Assembly: GCA_963921195.1 (NCBI GenBank)
Contig: OY992540.1
Coordinates: 79,101,337-79,165,336 of the forward strand
DNA length: 64,000 bases
Direction of reading: 5' to 3'
Origin: Pegoplata infirma
Lineage: Eukaryota; Arthropoda; Insecta; Diptera; Anthomyiidae
Part shown: one piece after another, positions 11,868 through 23,399 of the stretch
How the letters are laid out: each line of letters opens with the position of its first letter
Numbering within the stretch: the first letter of the stretch is position 1
The notes under the pieces: model-generated
The model's input: only the letters and a program-made list of their open reading frames with translations
What the model was told of the DNA's origin: nothing
Database searches by the model: none
Program-made: the position numbers and the translations under genes

Positions 11868-12712
11868 CCCAGGCAGAAACTGCCAACCGTTCCAAAGAAA
11901 AAGGCTCGGCAAAGCACTTAATTTTTTGTGTAGAAGGTAGTATGAATTCGAAAAAGTGCTTTCCAAGCGCTTTGCCAATGTTTTTCTATTTAAATCCGTT
12001 CAAAATATAAAATTTTTATTAAAGTTTATTAATTTTCATAACAATTGGAATATTTTTTATTTCCCTGCAGGATTAGTGGCCGATCCTTGATAGTTCTCAT
12101 GGTATGTCACTTATACACAATGACCCACATATTACAAACTTGACACCTTTTATATAAAAACACCTGTTTCTTTCGTGAGGAAGTGTCTTAAACTTCGGAT
12201 ATGAAATGTCACTGGGCCTATCCCTTTGGAACACAAACCGTTTCGGTTTAATACACCACTTTTTTTTCGGGACTTTTCCAAAATTTTTCCTAAAAGCATT
12301 TTTAATAAATTTTTTATTCCAAAACGCAAAGAAAACGGAAAACAAAATTTTCCAGGAAAGTATTTCAAAGATTGTCGAAATTTTTTTTTATCCTAATAAA
12401 TTAGTCAATCAATTTTTTATCCTAATTTAATAAATTTCTTTATTTAAATAAACAAGAAAAAAATTTGTGTCTTATGGACTTATACAATTTAGATACGTCC
12501 CATTTTTTTGTTCTAAAAGTGCTATAATAGTACCATATTTTTTGTTTTTAAAGCGCTTTCAAAGCGCTTTAAAATAGCAACGGCATACCGTTTACCGTGG
12601 TTATCATTTTGGACGCTGGGAGAGCACTAAACTGTGATGCTTTCCCAGCACTCAAGCGACCATAAAAAGTACTTTGCCAGCGCTCTCCCGTTCGTATTTT
12701 TCTTCCTGTGGG
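11868..12712. mobile_element. TIR element, CCCAGGCAGAAA ends, GCGCTTT palindromes
   Basis: The left end (CCCAGGCAGAAACTGCCAAC) and the inverted right end share the run AGAAA, an AACGG/ACCGT segment and CTGGCAAAGTACTT/CTCGGCAAAGCACTT. Near 12552-12572 are AAAGCGCTTT palindromes. The same module, including the TTTACCGTGGTTATCATTTT phrase, recurs inverted at 53456-53600. No transposase is visible. Confidence 0.6.
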
Positions 12713-13518
12713 GGTGTTCTGTAAGTTATGCGAAAAGTTTTCGCATCGAAATGTATGAAACAAAAAATTCCATCGTTTCTCGATTCTAGAAAAAAAGTTG
12801 TTTCTGTATATCAATGCGAAAACGGCAGCATTTTTATTGGAATATTCCAAATTAGCTGTCAAAAAGGTAAATAAGGCGAGAAAATAATAAAAATCACAAC
12901 AAAAAAAAACACAATTTCACCTTTTTTTTAAACAGCACTCTTAACATTGGCATACAAAAATGAAATAATAAATTAACTTAATGAAAATAATATGTAGTAT
13001 GCCATTAATAATATTAGTTGAAAGTATTTTCTTGAAAAAATTATTGGCCCTTACCACAAGAAAATAAAAAGTCTATTTTAACAAATGTTTTATTTTAAAT
13101 TTCAAATTTTCAATACATTTTTTGAAAGTCGATTTTAAAAACAAAAACAATTTGTATGGAAATAAAATTAAAAGCTCATTTTAAATTTATTTTATTTTCT
13201 TGTAGTAAGGCTGATTGTTTTTTATTTTATATAACTCAATAGTTGTTTAATTTACGAAATATCGCACCATTTTTAAGTGTGAGTGAATTTGACACTTCAA
13301 CTTCAAAAGTTTTCGATCAATTGGTTTACAGAAACAGTTTTTCTCGCATCTTTCCAATAATTTTGAAAAAAATCATAATTGACAGAAAGTTTCCGCATAA
13401 CAAAATTACAGAAACAGTCGAATGCGAAAAGTCAGGTTTTGTGCCGATTCACGATGTTTCTCTTTCATTTTTCATGTTCCATGTGAGAAATCTTTCGATT
13501 CGAGAGTTATAGAACACC
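12713..13518. mobile_element. TIR element with GGTGTTCTNTAA ends
   Basis: The left end GGTGTTCTGTAA mirrors the right end TTATAGAACACC, and the arms continue as weakly matching inverted sequence (TCGCATCGAAA / TTTCGATTCGA). It carries the 170-bp MITE at 13046-13213. A similar terminus occurs at ~9130 (GGTGTTCTAGATTTCACAT). The reading frames inside cross TIR and MITE boundaries and look fortuitous. Confidence 0.5.
13046..13213 (+). mobile_element. ~170-bp MITE (GGCCCTTACCACAAGAAAATAA), copy 1
   Basis: The ends GGCCCTTACCACAAGAAAAT and ATTTTCTTGTAGTAAGGC are inverted repeats; the interior includes AACAAAAACAATTTGTATGG. Two more copies with the same ends and interior lie at 33795-33957 (plus) and 47194-47362 (minus), each in a different context. 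Non-coding. Confidence 0.85.
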
Positions 13519-14096
13519 GCTACTGGGCAATTATGAAAAAAGCGTGTTGTGAAATTTTTTTTGGTTAAAACTTAAAATGGCTATATCCCGAAAACTAAGC
13601 CAGAAAGAGCAAAATGGAGGGCATTTTTGGGTCTTTGAAACCCATTGTGGGCCCCAATAGGTCCTAACTTTGAATCCAAAAAATCACCAACTTAAATGCG
13701 TGTAAAAAATAATCTAGCTCTGAATTAAAAAAACGCATGGAGTGTTTTGTTATATAAAATGTCAACATTCATTTGCTGTTGGTTTTATCCCATTCCGATT
13801 CGGAAAATTCGATTTTGTTTCACTGTGTAATTAACAAAATTAAAAAAAAAAAAAAAAACAGTAGATTATATTGCTAATTTTACAGACACATTTTGTTTTT
13901 TTAATATTTTTTAAAGTTTAAATTAAAAAAACAGATTTTCTAAAAACAAAAATTTTCTATAAAATGTCTTAGCAGATTTCTCTGCTGCTTTGACAGATTT
14001 CTCTGCTGATTTCACCTAGATAATTTTGACAGATTTTCAACAAACCGTGTCTGCTAAAATCAGCAGATTTCTCATATCGATCAAAAAGCGTGTAGG
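13519..14096. other. AT-rich gene-free stretch with CAGATTTCTCTGCTGAT units
   Basis: No gene seen. At ~13970-14075 a short, partly palindromic motif, AGCAGATTTCTCTGCTG, recurs about four times. The rest is low complexity. Confidence 0.5.
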
Positions 14097-14240
14097 ATAA
14101 AAATGATAATTTTTCTATAAGAAAATATGACAATTTTTCTATAAGAAAAACATTAGAATTTTTCTATAAGAAAAACATTAGAATTTTTCTATAAGAAAAA
14201 TATGAGAATTTTTCTTTAAAAAAAAACTATGAGAATTTTT
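14097..14240. repeat. ~26-bp tandem repeat with TTTTTCTATAAGAAAAA palindrome
   Basis: Five or six units of roughly TTTTTCTATAAGAAAAA plus ACATTAGAA follow one another. The palindromic core is almost the same as one half of the 35-bp satellite at 48.6-51.5 kb, but the GTCTCAGATTCTGAGAC half is absent. Confidence 0.8.
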
Positions 14241-14246
14241 ATATAT

Positions 14247-14594
14247 CCCGGTGAAAAATGAGCATATATGGATACATATATGTGAATATATGGATGCATA
14301 TATATGGTGTATATGAAATTGTATGCGGTCATATATGATCATATTTGCAACATATATGTCCATATACGTAAAATGTGGGCATATGCCCATATATGACATA
14401 CGTGGACATATATGGAGCACATATGTCATATATGTTCATATGCCCTCATTTTACGTATATGGACATATATGTTGCAAATATGATCATATATGCCTTCGTA
14501 CAGTGTCATATATATCCATATATGCTCCATATATGGACATACATGACGCTGTATGAACGCATATATGATCATATTTGTATCATTTTTCACCGGG
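14247..14594. mobile_element. Near-palindromic MITE with CCCGGTGAAAAATGA ends
   Basis: The left end CCCGGTGAAAAATGA matches the right end TCATTTTTCACCGGG. Most of the interior is one long inverted repeat: TGATCATATTTGCAACATAT at the left arm is mirrored near 14470-14490, and CATATACGTAAAATG near 14361 mirrors CATTTTACGTATATG near 14447. CATATATG/TATATGG motifs fill it. No true ORF; the three short frames are translations of the palindrome. Confidence 0.85.
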
Positions 14595-16944
14595 TACACT
14601 GAGGGAAAAAACCGTCGTCAAATCAAAAATTTTCGTACTCACTTTTAAAATTCTCAAATTATTTAAACAAATTTTAATAATGAAGTGGAATTTTATAAAA
14701 TTGAATATGTTTCGGTCTTGATTTTAAAATTATATTTTTTGAATTAAATATACAAAAACTCCTTTTTATTTCATGATGGTGGCATGATGAAAATAATCAT
14801 TTTGATTGTAAAAAATAGCAAAATGAGTTTTCAACAACTTCAACAACGACGCCTCAAAAATGACGCAATTATTTTAAAAAAGTGACGTAGTGTAACATAA
14901 GTGAAAACTTTTCAATTTCCATAAAAATTAAGTTAAAAAAAACAATAAATATTTTCGTTAAGTAAAACAATGAATTAAATTTAATTAAAAAGTGATAAAA
15001 AGTCAAAATAAATGCATACAAAAATAAAAATTCGCAGATGTCTTCAACAATTTTCGAAAATCGCATGGGTGTTTTCGTCGGAGTAGCGACGATATATTAT
15101 TTTATTTCTACACATAGAAAAAATGCAACTTTGTAATTATTCTGTAGTAAAGAAAAATAAATAAAATTTGTATATGAATATAAAGAAATGCCAATAGTTT
15201 TATTTACATTGAAAATTTAATTTTATAAATAATTGTCAATATTAAATTTGATTATGTGCATTTTTGATTTGAACATAAAAACATTCTCAAATCAACATTG
15301 TTTCATTTCATTTTTAAAATTTAGTTTGTTACTCAAGCCATATTAAAAGTCCCAGCAAAAAAAGAGCTTACCATTCACTACAAAATTCACCACAACTTAT
15401 GAACCAGATGTACTTCTTCTTCAGCTGAAACACTGATGAATTTTATATGGGCGTGACACACAATATCACTAGTGTTTAGTATGTACATATATATTAACAT
15501 CTTTATCACAACTTCTGAAGTAGTGATCGGGATGTTAATATAACTTGACCTTTTGGAAGTGCTTTTTTCATCACTTCTTTAGAAGTATATATTTCTTGGC
15601 ATTTTGGATGTGATTATGTAATTTTTATATGGTGATTTAGAAGTGATTTTTTCATCACTTCTTGATAAGTACATATTTCATGACTTTTGGGATTGATTTT
15701 AAGAGTTTTTTTTTTAGTATTTACACTAATAATAATTAAAACCAAAACGATATGTTTAACAATGTATAATATTTATTATGTAATATTTAGACTTGAAATT
15801 GTTAAGATTAAATCGATGTTTTTAATAATTTAGTTTAGCTAATAGGAATTATTAATTAAATGTGGATGTATATATTTTTCTAATAGTTTTTCATGCGCTT
15901 TATCCGAATCTGGCCTTAGAAGTGATTTGTCTTATTTTGAGATATTTAGATTTTCGATTGACAGTACTGCATAAACTCAGATATTCGCAATGTTCGGGAC
16001 CTTATAAAACCGAGAATTATTTTATGATGTATAATTAGTTCTGCACATCTAAAAATACTTCACTTATTCTTCAAATTACTTTTGCAATTCTTAAGATATC
16101 TTTTTTCATTACGGAGATATCGACCGATAAAATTATTGCAATTTCGGCCCTAAAAAATAAAAGAAAACAAATTTGAAAACCAACCAATTTGTCTTGTTGA
16201 TATATAATAGTACCGAATTCGAAACTCTATTAGAGGTGCATCTAAGCCCGGCATCAATTTGGGTATTAATTTTAGGGTAAATTTTCAGGGTGCCATACAA
16301 AAAATCTTTATTTGGGCTAACATTATAGAGCTTCGCCATATCGGATAAAGATTTATTTTAAATAAAATTAATAAAATTCTTAAAAGTACATAGAGTTCTT
16401 AGTTTTATATTCAATTAAAATTTTTATTATTCGGTTAACCGAATAATTCAAATTTATCCGATTATTAACCGATTAAATCTCAACCCCGATTAATTATTTG
16501 CCCGATTAGCCGATTAAACCAAAACCTCGATTAATTGAATACCCTAATGTTTAGAAGAGTTTTTATACCTTTCAACAGCGATACCAACTTAATCATTTTG
16601 TGGCCCTTTTTTTAAAGGCTACCACCTTTTTTTTGTTATCTTTTTTAGCCCTTTAAGCACTTTTTAAGTCATTTGATCATTTTTACCATAATCTGGAAAC
16701 TTTTTATTGTTTTTTTTTTGTACATAATTTACAAAACAACTCCAAAAATTATAAAAAAAAAAATGTTTTTATACATGTAGTTAAAAAAAACATCCAATAA
16801 ATAAAATGAAGATATAAAAAAAAGTAATTCTCTCATTTTAAATCAGATATCGTATATTTTTAGAAGAGTTTTTATACCTTTAAACGGCAATACCAACTTA
16901 GCTCTTTTTTGGTTATATTTAACCCTTGTCTTTTTTAAGGGCTA

Positions 16945-17659
16945 CCCAGTTGGCAACGTCCTCAAGCCATCCTCAGTGACGGAGCGGTGACATGTCAGAG
17001 TCACTGCTGACATACACAAGACATCTCTATGTACTGGGTTGAGGACAGTTTCATACAAATTTTCAAAATGTCCTCACTCAAAGTCAGCTGTGGTCAGGGC
17101 TGACCTTCTGGGGACATGTCACCTAAGACTTCTTGGGGGAAATGTCCGACGTAGGTCATGCGAAAATTCAAAAAATTTTCGTATTTCCTTTAGTTTTTAC
17201 TTTTATCCATTTTCCTTTATAAATTATATTTCTCATATTTAGAAAAAACTTTTCGTCTTTTTTAGTCCCAACTGGATTTGAACCTGCAACCTCCAGTTTA
17301 TTAGTCACACACCTTACTACTTGTTCCAAACTTTATTTTAAAAATTGTTTGTCTATTTATTACTTTTATTTTACTTGTTAGATTTTGAATTTATTTTAAA
17401 TAAATTGATAATATTGCCATTTTTTTCTTGGAAATTGAAGAGTTGCCCAGATTTTAAATTTTAATTTAATATACTGCTATTCTGAAGACATTTCCCTTTA
17501 GACGTCTTAGAGGAATTGTCCACACTATTAAAGCAAACATTCAGTGCTGACAATGTAAGGACATGTCATCAAGGATTACCTATGATTTGTCAGAACCTGA
17601 AGACATTTCCTCAAGGAATCACTATGGAAGTTTCCTCAGTGACACATTTTCCAACTGGG
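16945..17659. mobile_element. 715-bp TA-inserted element (CCCAGTTGG ends) with empty-site paralogue
   Basis: CCCAGTTGG starts the element and CCAACTGGG ends it, with TA on both sides. The segment it interrupts is duplicated just upstream: copy 1 (around 16615-16640) reads GGCTACCACC then T-rich DNA then GTTATCTTTTTTAGC, whereas copy 2 reads GGCTA, the element, TAACAG, T-rich DNA and GTTATCTTTTTAGC. The uninterrupted paralogue thus confirms the boundaries. The interior has CCTCAGTGAC/GTCACTGAGG and GGACATGTCA motifs and a tRNA-like sequence at 17264-17336. Confidence 0.85.
17264..17336 (-). other. tRNA-like sequence (SINE-type pol III boxes)
   Basis: On the minus strand GGTTCAAATCC matches the internal B box, preceded by an anticodon-arm-like GTGTGACTAATAAACTGGAG and an A-box-like region near AGTAGTAAGG. 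The T stem pairs poorly and the acceptor stem is not convincing, so it is more likely tRNA-derived than a working tRNA gene. Confidence 0.5.
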
Positions 17660-18284
17660 TAACAGTTTTTTTGTTATCTTTTTAGCACTTCTTGAGTCAT
17701 TTGATAATTTTAACAAAAATCTGGAAACTGTATTTTTTTATAACATAATTTACATAACAAATTCGCTTTTGCGGCATATCAAGTTAATTCATTTATAAAA
17801 TTTAGCTTTTTTTTAAATCAGAGAAAATTATAAAAAAAAATATTCAACAAAACAAATCCAATACATAAGTACCACAAATTTGTACTTTTCAATTGCATTT
17901 GTAAACACATATGAAAATGGTACTTCTAAATCATTGAGGAAAGAACTGGTGAAAGTTGTTATTATTGGCATTTTTTTAGCAGTTTTGGAAGTGCTTATAA
18001 AAGTACTTCTTATGGAATATGAAGATCGGCACATATAGCTACTATGTATGTAGTGAATCACTTATTCTTTTTGCACCACTTCGATTTTTTTTTGCTGGGG
18101 TGTCAATAAACATTTTCAAATTGACAAAAAACAAAGTTTGTTGACTTTTGTCACTGTTTTATTTTTAATATGAGGTTGTTTTTGCTTGATTTGAGATTTT
18201 TTTTTTCTTAGTGTAGGAAAACTTTGATAGCTTTTCTATGTGGAAAATTTGAGAATTTTTTTATAAGAAAAATTTAAGAAACTT

Positions 18285-18876
18285 AGGCATCTTTTGGCCC
18301 AAGGACGAAGCCTAGTGAAATTGGAAATAATCAGTCCATGTTAAGACCTAGCCCCCATACAAACGCCCCTTTGGATTAGACTTAAATGACTCTAATAACT
18401 GTATTTTAATAGATATCGTTTTGAAATTTAACAGGCAATCAAATTTTGTATGCAAATCATTCCAAATTTCAAAGGAATCGGGTCAGTCCTTCTGGTAGAC
18501 CCCATACAAACCACCCTCCCGATATTCACATAATTCCCACAAAATTCCTAAAAATGGAAATATTTGATAAAAATTTTATTTTTAGGTGTTAAGCGTGTTC
18601 TTTAGTAACCTTATCAAATCAGAATTTAACTGGACCATTTTTGGACTTAGTCCCCCATATAAAAATTTCGACCGATATTCAGTTAAATCGGTCTATTAGC
18701 AACAAAATAAACCAATTTCACTAAAATTTGACCTGTGTGTTTTTTCTACACTAAATAAAGATCTAACAAAAGATAGACCCAATCGGTCCATGTTTGGACT
18801 TGGTACCCACTTTCCGGAAAACACAGGTGTAGGGTATCATATGGTCGGTCTTGACCGACTATAACTTTCTTACTTG
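18285..18876 (+). mobile_element. Mini-me/DINE-1-like element, family 2, 5'-truncated
   Basis: It has the same sequence order as the complete copy immediately downstream, including CATCTTTTGGCCCAAG, CCCCATACAAACGCCC and GGTGTAGGGTAT, the GGTCGGTCTTGACCGAC hairpin, and a T-rich tail ending in ACTTG before TT. It abuts the next copy head-to-tail with only TT between. Non-coding. Confidence 0.75.
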
Positions 18877-18878
18877 TT

Positions 18879-19666
18879 ATACCCTACACCACTCTGTGGT
18901 ACAGGGTATAATGAGTTTGTGCTGATGTTTGTAACTACCCGAAATATTGGTCCTAGACCTACCTTCAATCATACCGATCGACTCAGAATTACTTTTTGAG
19001 TCGATTTAGCTATGTCCATCTATCGGTTTAAGCACGATACAGGTCGCAATTTTCAACCAATTGACTTGAAATTTGAAACTTAAGCATCTTTTGGCCCAAG
19101 GGCGAAGCCTATTGAAAAAATCTGTCCATATTAACCCCTAGCCCCCATACAAACGCCCCCTTTGGATTCGGCTTAAATGACTCTAATAACCTTATTATAA
19201 TAGATATCGCTTTGAAATTCAGCAGCAAATTTTGTATGCACAAATCACCATTCCAAATTTCAAAGGAATCGGATCAGTCCTTCTGGTAGTCCCCATACAA
19301 ACCACCTTCCCGATATTCACATAATTCACTCAAAATTCATAAAAATGGAAATATTTGATAAAAATTTTATTTTTAGGTGTAAAACGTGTACTTTAGTAAC
19401 CTAATCAAATCGGAATATAATTGCACCATTTTTTGACTTAGTCCCCCATATAAAAATTTCCACTGATATTCAGTTAAGTTGGTCTATTGACAAAAAAATA
19501 AATCAATTCCACTCAAATTTGATCTTTGTGTATTTTCCACACTAAACAAAGGTCTAACAAAAGACAGATACAATCGGTCCATGTTTGGACTTGGGACCCA
19601 TTTTCCGGAAAACACTGGTGTAGGGTATCAAATGGTCGGTATTGACCGACTATAACTTTCTTATTG
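18879..19666 (+). mobile_element. Mini-me/DINE-1-like element, family 2, complete
   Basis: Begins with a hairpin (ATACCCTACACCACTCTGTG... ACAGGGTAT) and ends with GGTGTAGGGTAT, a GGTCGGTATTGACCGAC hairpin and CTTATTG. Subterminal inverted repeats, a 3' stem-loop and insertion next to TT without a duplication resemble Helentron-type non-autonomous elements (inference). No ORF. Confidence 0.75.
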
Positions 19667-20660
19667 TTTTTATTTGAATTTGTTTTTTAAGCGTTCTTTA
19701 AAAATTAAAAAAAATTTAATAACCTAACTAAAATTGTCAAAAATTAGTTATGGCGTCTGTTGTATATGTATTTTGATTCGTTTTTTTTTAACTTAACATT
19801 TGTTTAAAACCCGGTAAACATTAACCTAAATATTAACAACATTTATATAAATTAAACTCAGTTGTTCAAATAAAATTTCTATATAAAAACTGTTCTTAAA
19901 TATTTAAATAAAAAAACATTTTTTATGTCAATCATTCTTAACTGCATAAAAAAAGAACAATATAAAAAAATGTTAAACAAAACCAAAACAAGATAAATAA
20001 ATAAAAAATCTTATAAAACCGGTTTCATTTTGTTATTTGATATCAGAATAGTAGTTATGAGTTCATTTTAAAAATATTTAAATTATTTTTTTTTTTCAAT
20101 CTTAACTGAATTTTATTATTCATACGTATAAAAATGAATATGACCTTGCTCAGCATGTCATCAATATGTTAATTAAAATTTCTTGCAAAAAATAAAACAA
20201 TAGCGATACACACAGAATATTTACAATTAAAACCTGTCAAATCATCAGTTTAAGAAATTATAGTTTGTAGAAAAAATAAATTATTAACAAATATTTAACC
20301 CTTCCCACTATTATTTTATATGACTGAAATGCAGCTATTGAAATTTTTATGAAAAACAAATCAAAAAAATATAAATAACTAAACATAAAAATTTATTTAA
20401 ATTGAAATTTATTGTTAAAAAACTATTAAAGATTTTTGTAAAAATTAAAATGTAAATTTGTAAGGAATTTCTAAACAAAAAATATGATAACAATTTTCTA
20501 ACATTATAAAAAAAAGAACTGATTTTATATAACAATCATGTTTTAATAAAAAATTTTACAAAAAATATTAAAACAAAATTATAAAAAAATTAAAACTAAC
20601 GTGCCTATTTATGGAAAAAGTCTGGTTTAAAGTTTTGAGTGCTTATAATTTCTTAAAAAT
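19667..20660. other. AT-rich gene-free stretch
   Basis: Low-complexity DNA, almost all A and T; no gene or ordered repeat is seen. Confidence 0.55.
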
Positions 20661-20885
20661 CAGGGAGCTAATCACGTAAAACGAAAACGATTGACGATGC
20701 ATAAACGATATCAAAATACATATCGTTTTGAAGGGAAATTTGAAAGTTTTTCTTTATTATATTATTAAAGAGTGTTGTCTAACCCAGAAACATTAAAGAA
20801 ATTGGAAACATTTTATTTAGTTAATGAACAACAAGGCTCAAATCGACGATAATCAACTATCGTTTTACGTGATCGCAGTCCAGGC
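20661..20885. mobile_element. Small TIR element with ATCACGTAAAACGA arms
   Basis: The arms AATCACGTAAAACGAAAACG and, inverted, ATCGTTTTACGTGAT lie ~180 bases apart, with weaker matching outward (CAGGGAGCTA versus CAGTCCAG). The short frame that starts inside it (20824-21081) has no recognisable features. Confidence 0.6.
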
Positions 20886-21962
20886 ACTTAAGTGTAGGTG
20901 GATTTTTAAAGCCAGTGATTATAAAATCCAGCCTTTAGTTTGTGTTGCCACATTTTCTATGAATAGTCACGTAAATTTTATCCTATTTCCATGTAAATTA
21001 AATTATTTTAACTGTATATTTAATAACTTTGTAAAAAAAATATTATTTTTAAGTCTTTGTTGTCCAAAAAATAATTTTTAAGTTTTGTATTTTTAATAAA
21101 ACAGATATATTCTTTTACTCCATTCATTCATTAATTCTTACAGCACTTTTATAAAAATATTAAAACAGTAAATCTTAATTTAATTTAATTTTTTTTTATT
21201 TTCATGGAAATTACACCATAGCGTATATAAAAAAAAAATAGCTTTAAAGGATTTCTGTTAAAAACGGTTTTATGTAAAAAAAGGGGCACATACTTTTAGG
21301 CGCAAAGAAAAAAAAATAATATAACGTACGATTTTCGATTTATTTTTTTTAATTTTTTTGTCAAAGTGCTGTAAATATACTCATTTAAAAAACAGTTTTA
21401 AGCTTAACTGAAATAAAAAAATAATAATACTTATATAAAATTATGGCATTGTATTGTCTCATTATTAAGGACTGATTTTTAATACAATAACTCGAATATT
21501 AAAAAAAAAACAATATATGCATATAAAATCTGCCAAATATGTAAAAGAATAAAAAATAATTTTAATATGTGTTTAACAATAATGAATATATTTTGTATTT
21601 TAACTTTATTTTGCTTAGTTTTAATTTATTTTACTTGTACAAGTAGATTTTTAGTGTACCATATGTATTGAATTGCTTTACAACGAAATTAAAAAATAAA
21701 TAAATTTAAAATATAATAAAAACAAAACTTGGTAATTTTTTAATTAAATTTTTAAATCAAAAGATTTTAAACAAGTAAGTTTATTTCAACTTTTTTTTTT
21801 AATTGCTCTCTTTTTCAGATAAAAAACCTCCACGTTTTCAAAAGTACTTAAATTGTAACCATAAGACTGAATAAAATTATTTTGGATGTTTTGTTTTAAA
21901 AAAGGAGTGCATACTTTTAGGATTAAAGGAAAAATTTATATTACATACACTCACTTACAAAT
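20886..21962. other. AT-rich gene-free stretch
   Basis: No gene seen; long A and T runs and no ordered repeat. Confidence 0.5.
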
Positions 21963-23298
21963 AGGGTTCTATAGTCGAAAAGTCAATCGACTTTTTGTAT
22001 GAAAAAGTCGAAAAGTCGAAAAGTCGAAATCGGCTTTTTTTCGACTTTTTTATACCCTCCAACCACAGTATGGGGGTATACTCACTTTGTCATTCCGTTT
22101 GTAACGCATCGAAATATCGATCGGGGACCCCATAAAGTATATATATTATTGATCTATGATCGATTCTAAGACTTTTCTAGAATGTCCGTATGTCCGTCCG
22201 TCCGTCTGTATAAGACACGATGCAGTCCAAAATTAAAGAGATAGACTTGTTAAGTTTGGCAAGAATATGTCTTTTGGTCCTAGGCAGTTTAAGTTCGTAA
22301 ATGGGCTAAATCGGACCAAGGGGAAAAAAGTTCCCCTCTGAAGAACTTAACTAACCTCTGAAAAACGCCGTATTTTCTCATGTTTTTTTGTATTTTTGTT
22401 AAGGAAATGAAACAATTTGACGCCAGAAAAAGTTCAAGGTCCTGCACTTGGACTTGGGAAATAAAAAAAAATATTTTTTTTGCCCGCCCCCCTTTTGTGG
22501 GCGTGGATTTCAAAAATGTTTTTAAATAATGATAAAATTGTATTACTTAAGCTCAAAAAGCATAATAAATCAATTTATAAACATTTATCGCATTGGTTTA
22601 TGTGCCCCCCCAATGACCCCTTCTGAAACCCCCCCCCCCCCCCAAAAAAAAAGCGCCCCTGCAATTTTTTTTTAAATTTTTTTTTATCTGTTGGAGGGTA
22701 TTATAGATTCGGCACAGCCGAATTTAACACTCTCACTTGTTTTTACTTTTTTCGATTTTTTTTTGATTTTTTTTTTACTTTTGATAGATGAAAATAATTT
22801 CTTTCTTCTAAAAAAAATTTCAAATGAGAGCCGAGTTTAATAACAACTATCGGTATTTCCATGAATTTTGTATGTGAAGCAAAAAATGTCAATGCCAAAT
22901 TCATGAGTTAGAAAGTGTTAAGTGCAATATTTACAAATATTTTTGATTATTGTAAACACCTCAGTGATAGGGTTCTATAAATCGAAAGTCGACTCTTTTG
23001 TTTTCGATTTTTTCAACCTTTTCCACATTTTCGATTTCTTTGACTTTTTTTGATAAATAAAATACAACAGTCAAAACTAAACTTTTATTTACAAAAAAAT
23101 CTACTTTTTAAAAGTTGGAAAAGGTCGAAAAAAGTTAAAAAGTCGAAGAAAGTCGAAAAAAGTCGAAAAGTCGTAAAAAGTCGAAAGGTCGAAAAGTCGA
23201 CTTTTTAAAATTTGAAAAAAAGTCGAAAAGTCGACTTTTTAGAAATTGAAAAAAGTCGAAAAGTCGACTTTTTGTTGCGACTATATAACCCTACTCAC
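21963..23298. repeat. AAAAGTCGA minisatellite blocks with AGGGTTNTATAGTCG ends
   Basis: Blocks at ~21975-22048 and ~22975-23285 consist of GTCGAAAA units in both orientations, making GTCGAC palindromes with A/T arms (AAAAAGTCGACTTTTT). AGGGTTCTATAGTCG begins the first block at 21965, a similar AGGGTTCTATAAATCG starts the second at ~22977, and the inverse CGACTATATAACCCT ends it near 23293. A mini-me-like element at 22052-22739 interrupts the region. Confidence 0.75.
22052..22739 (+). mobile_element. Mini-me/DINE-1-like element, family 1, complete
   Basis: Starts ATACCCTCCAACCACAGTAT, has CATTCCGTTTGTAACGC, AAGTATATATATTATTGATC and a GTCCGTATGTCCGTCCGTCC tract, and ends GTTGGAGGGTATT, a CGGCACAGCCG hairpin, AATTTAACACTCTCACTTG next to TT. 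It sits in a T-run on both sides, consistent with insertion between T and T. A frame on the minus strand (22289-22513) is not a gene. Confidence 0.8.
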
Positions 23299-23399
23299 AA
23301 TTACGTGAGTAAATTTAATACAACTCTTACTCGCACAAGCTTCACTCACACATATTTGACTCACACTCACAAAACTTTTATTGATACACTCAAAAAATA

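Larger units (their letters stand above)
15351..18099. mobile_element. TIR element with CCCAGCAAAAAAA ends, nested
   Basis: The termini CCCAGCAAAAAAAGAGC and TTTTTTTTTGCTGGG are inverted, followed inside by CATTCACTAC / GTAGTGAATC. The flanks read GT on both sides, and the partial host copy at 40920-40960 gives an uninterrupted site (AAAGAGTGTTAATG) corresponding to the junction. Inside are CATCACTTCT/AGAAGTGAT inverted modules (15560-15670), an ATTAACCGATTAA patch (16430-16550) and a duplicated ~250-bp segment (16550-16810 and 16858 onward). One end of a similar element is at 37179 (CCCAGCAAAAAAATTAAAG). No ORF. Confidence 0.72.
14597..18213. mobile_element. Outer TA-flanked TIR element (CACTGAGGGAAAAAA), host of a nested set
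   Basis: The left end TA-CACTGAGGGAAAAAACC...CAAATCAA and right end TTGATTTGAGA...TTTTTTCTTAGTG-TA are inverted, with TA on both sides. Its body (for example a GAACATAAAAACATT segment near 15273) is also present as a partial copy at 40845-41036 without the inner insertion. The element has been enlarged by the CCCAGC element at 15351-18099. No transposase ORF is visible. Confidence 0.65.

Noticed and set aside
14178..14602. Three overlapping frames with YMDIYVANMIIY-type sequence
   Set aside because: Mirror-image translations of the palindromic MITE at 14247-14594.
20824..21081. 85-codon frame as a small gene
   Set aside because: It starts in a small TIR element and runs into AT-rich DNA; no domain, signal or conservation clue.
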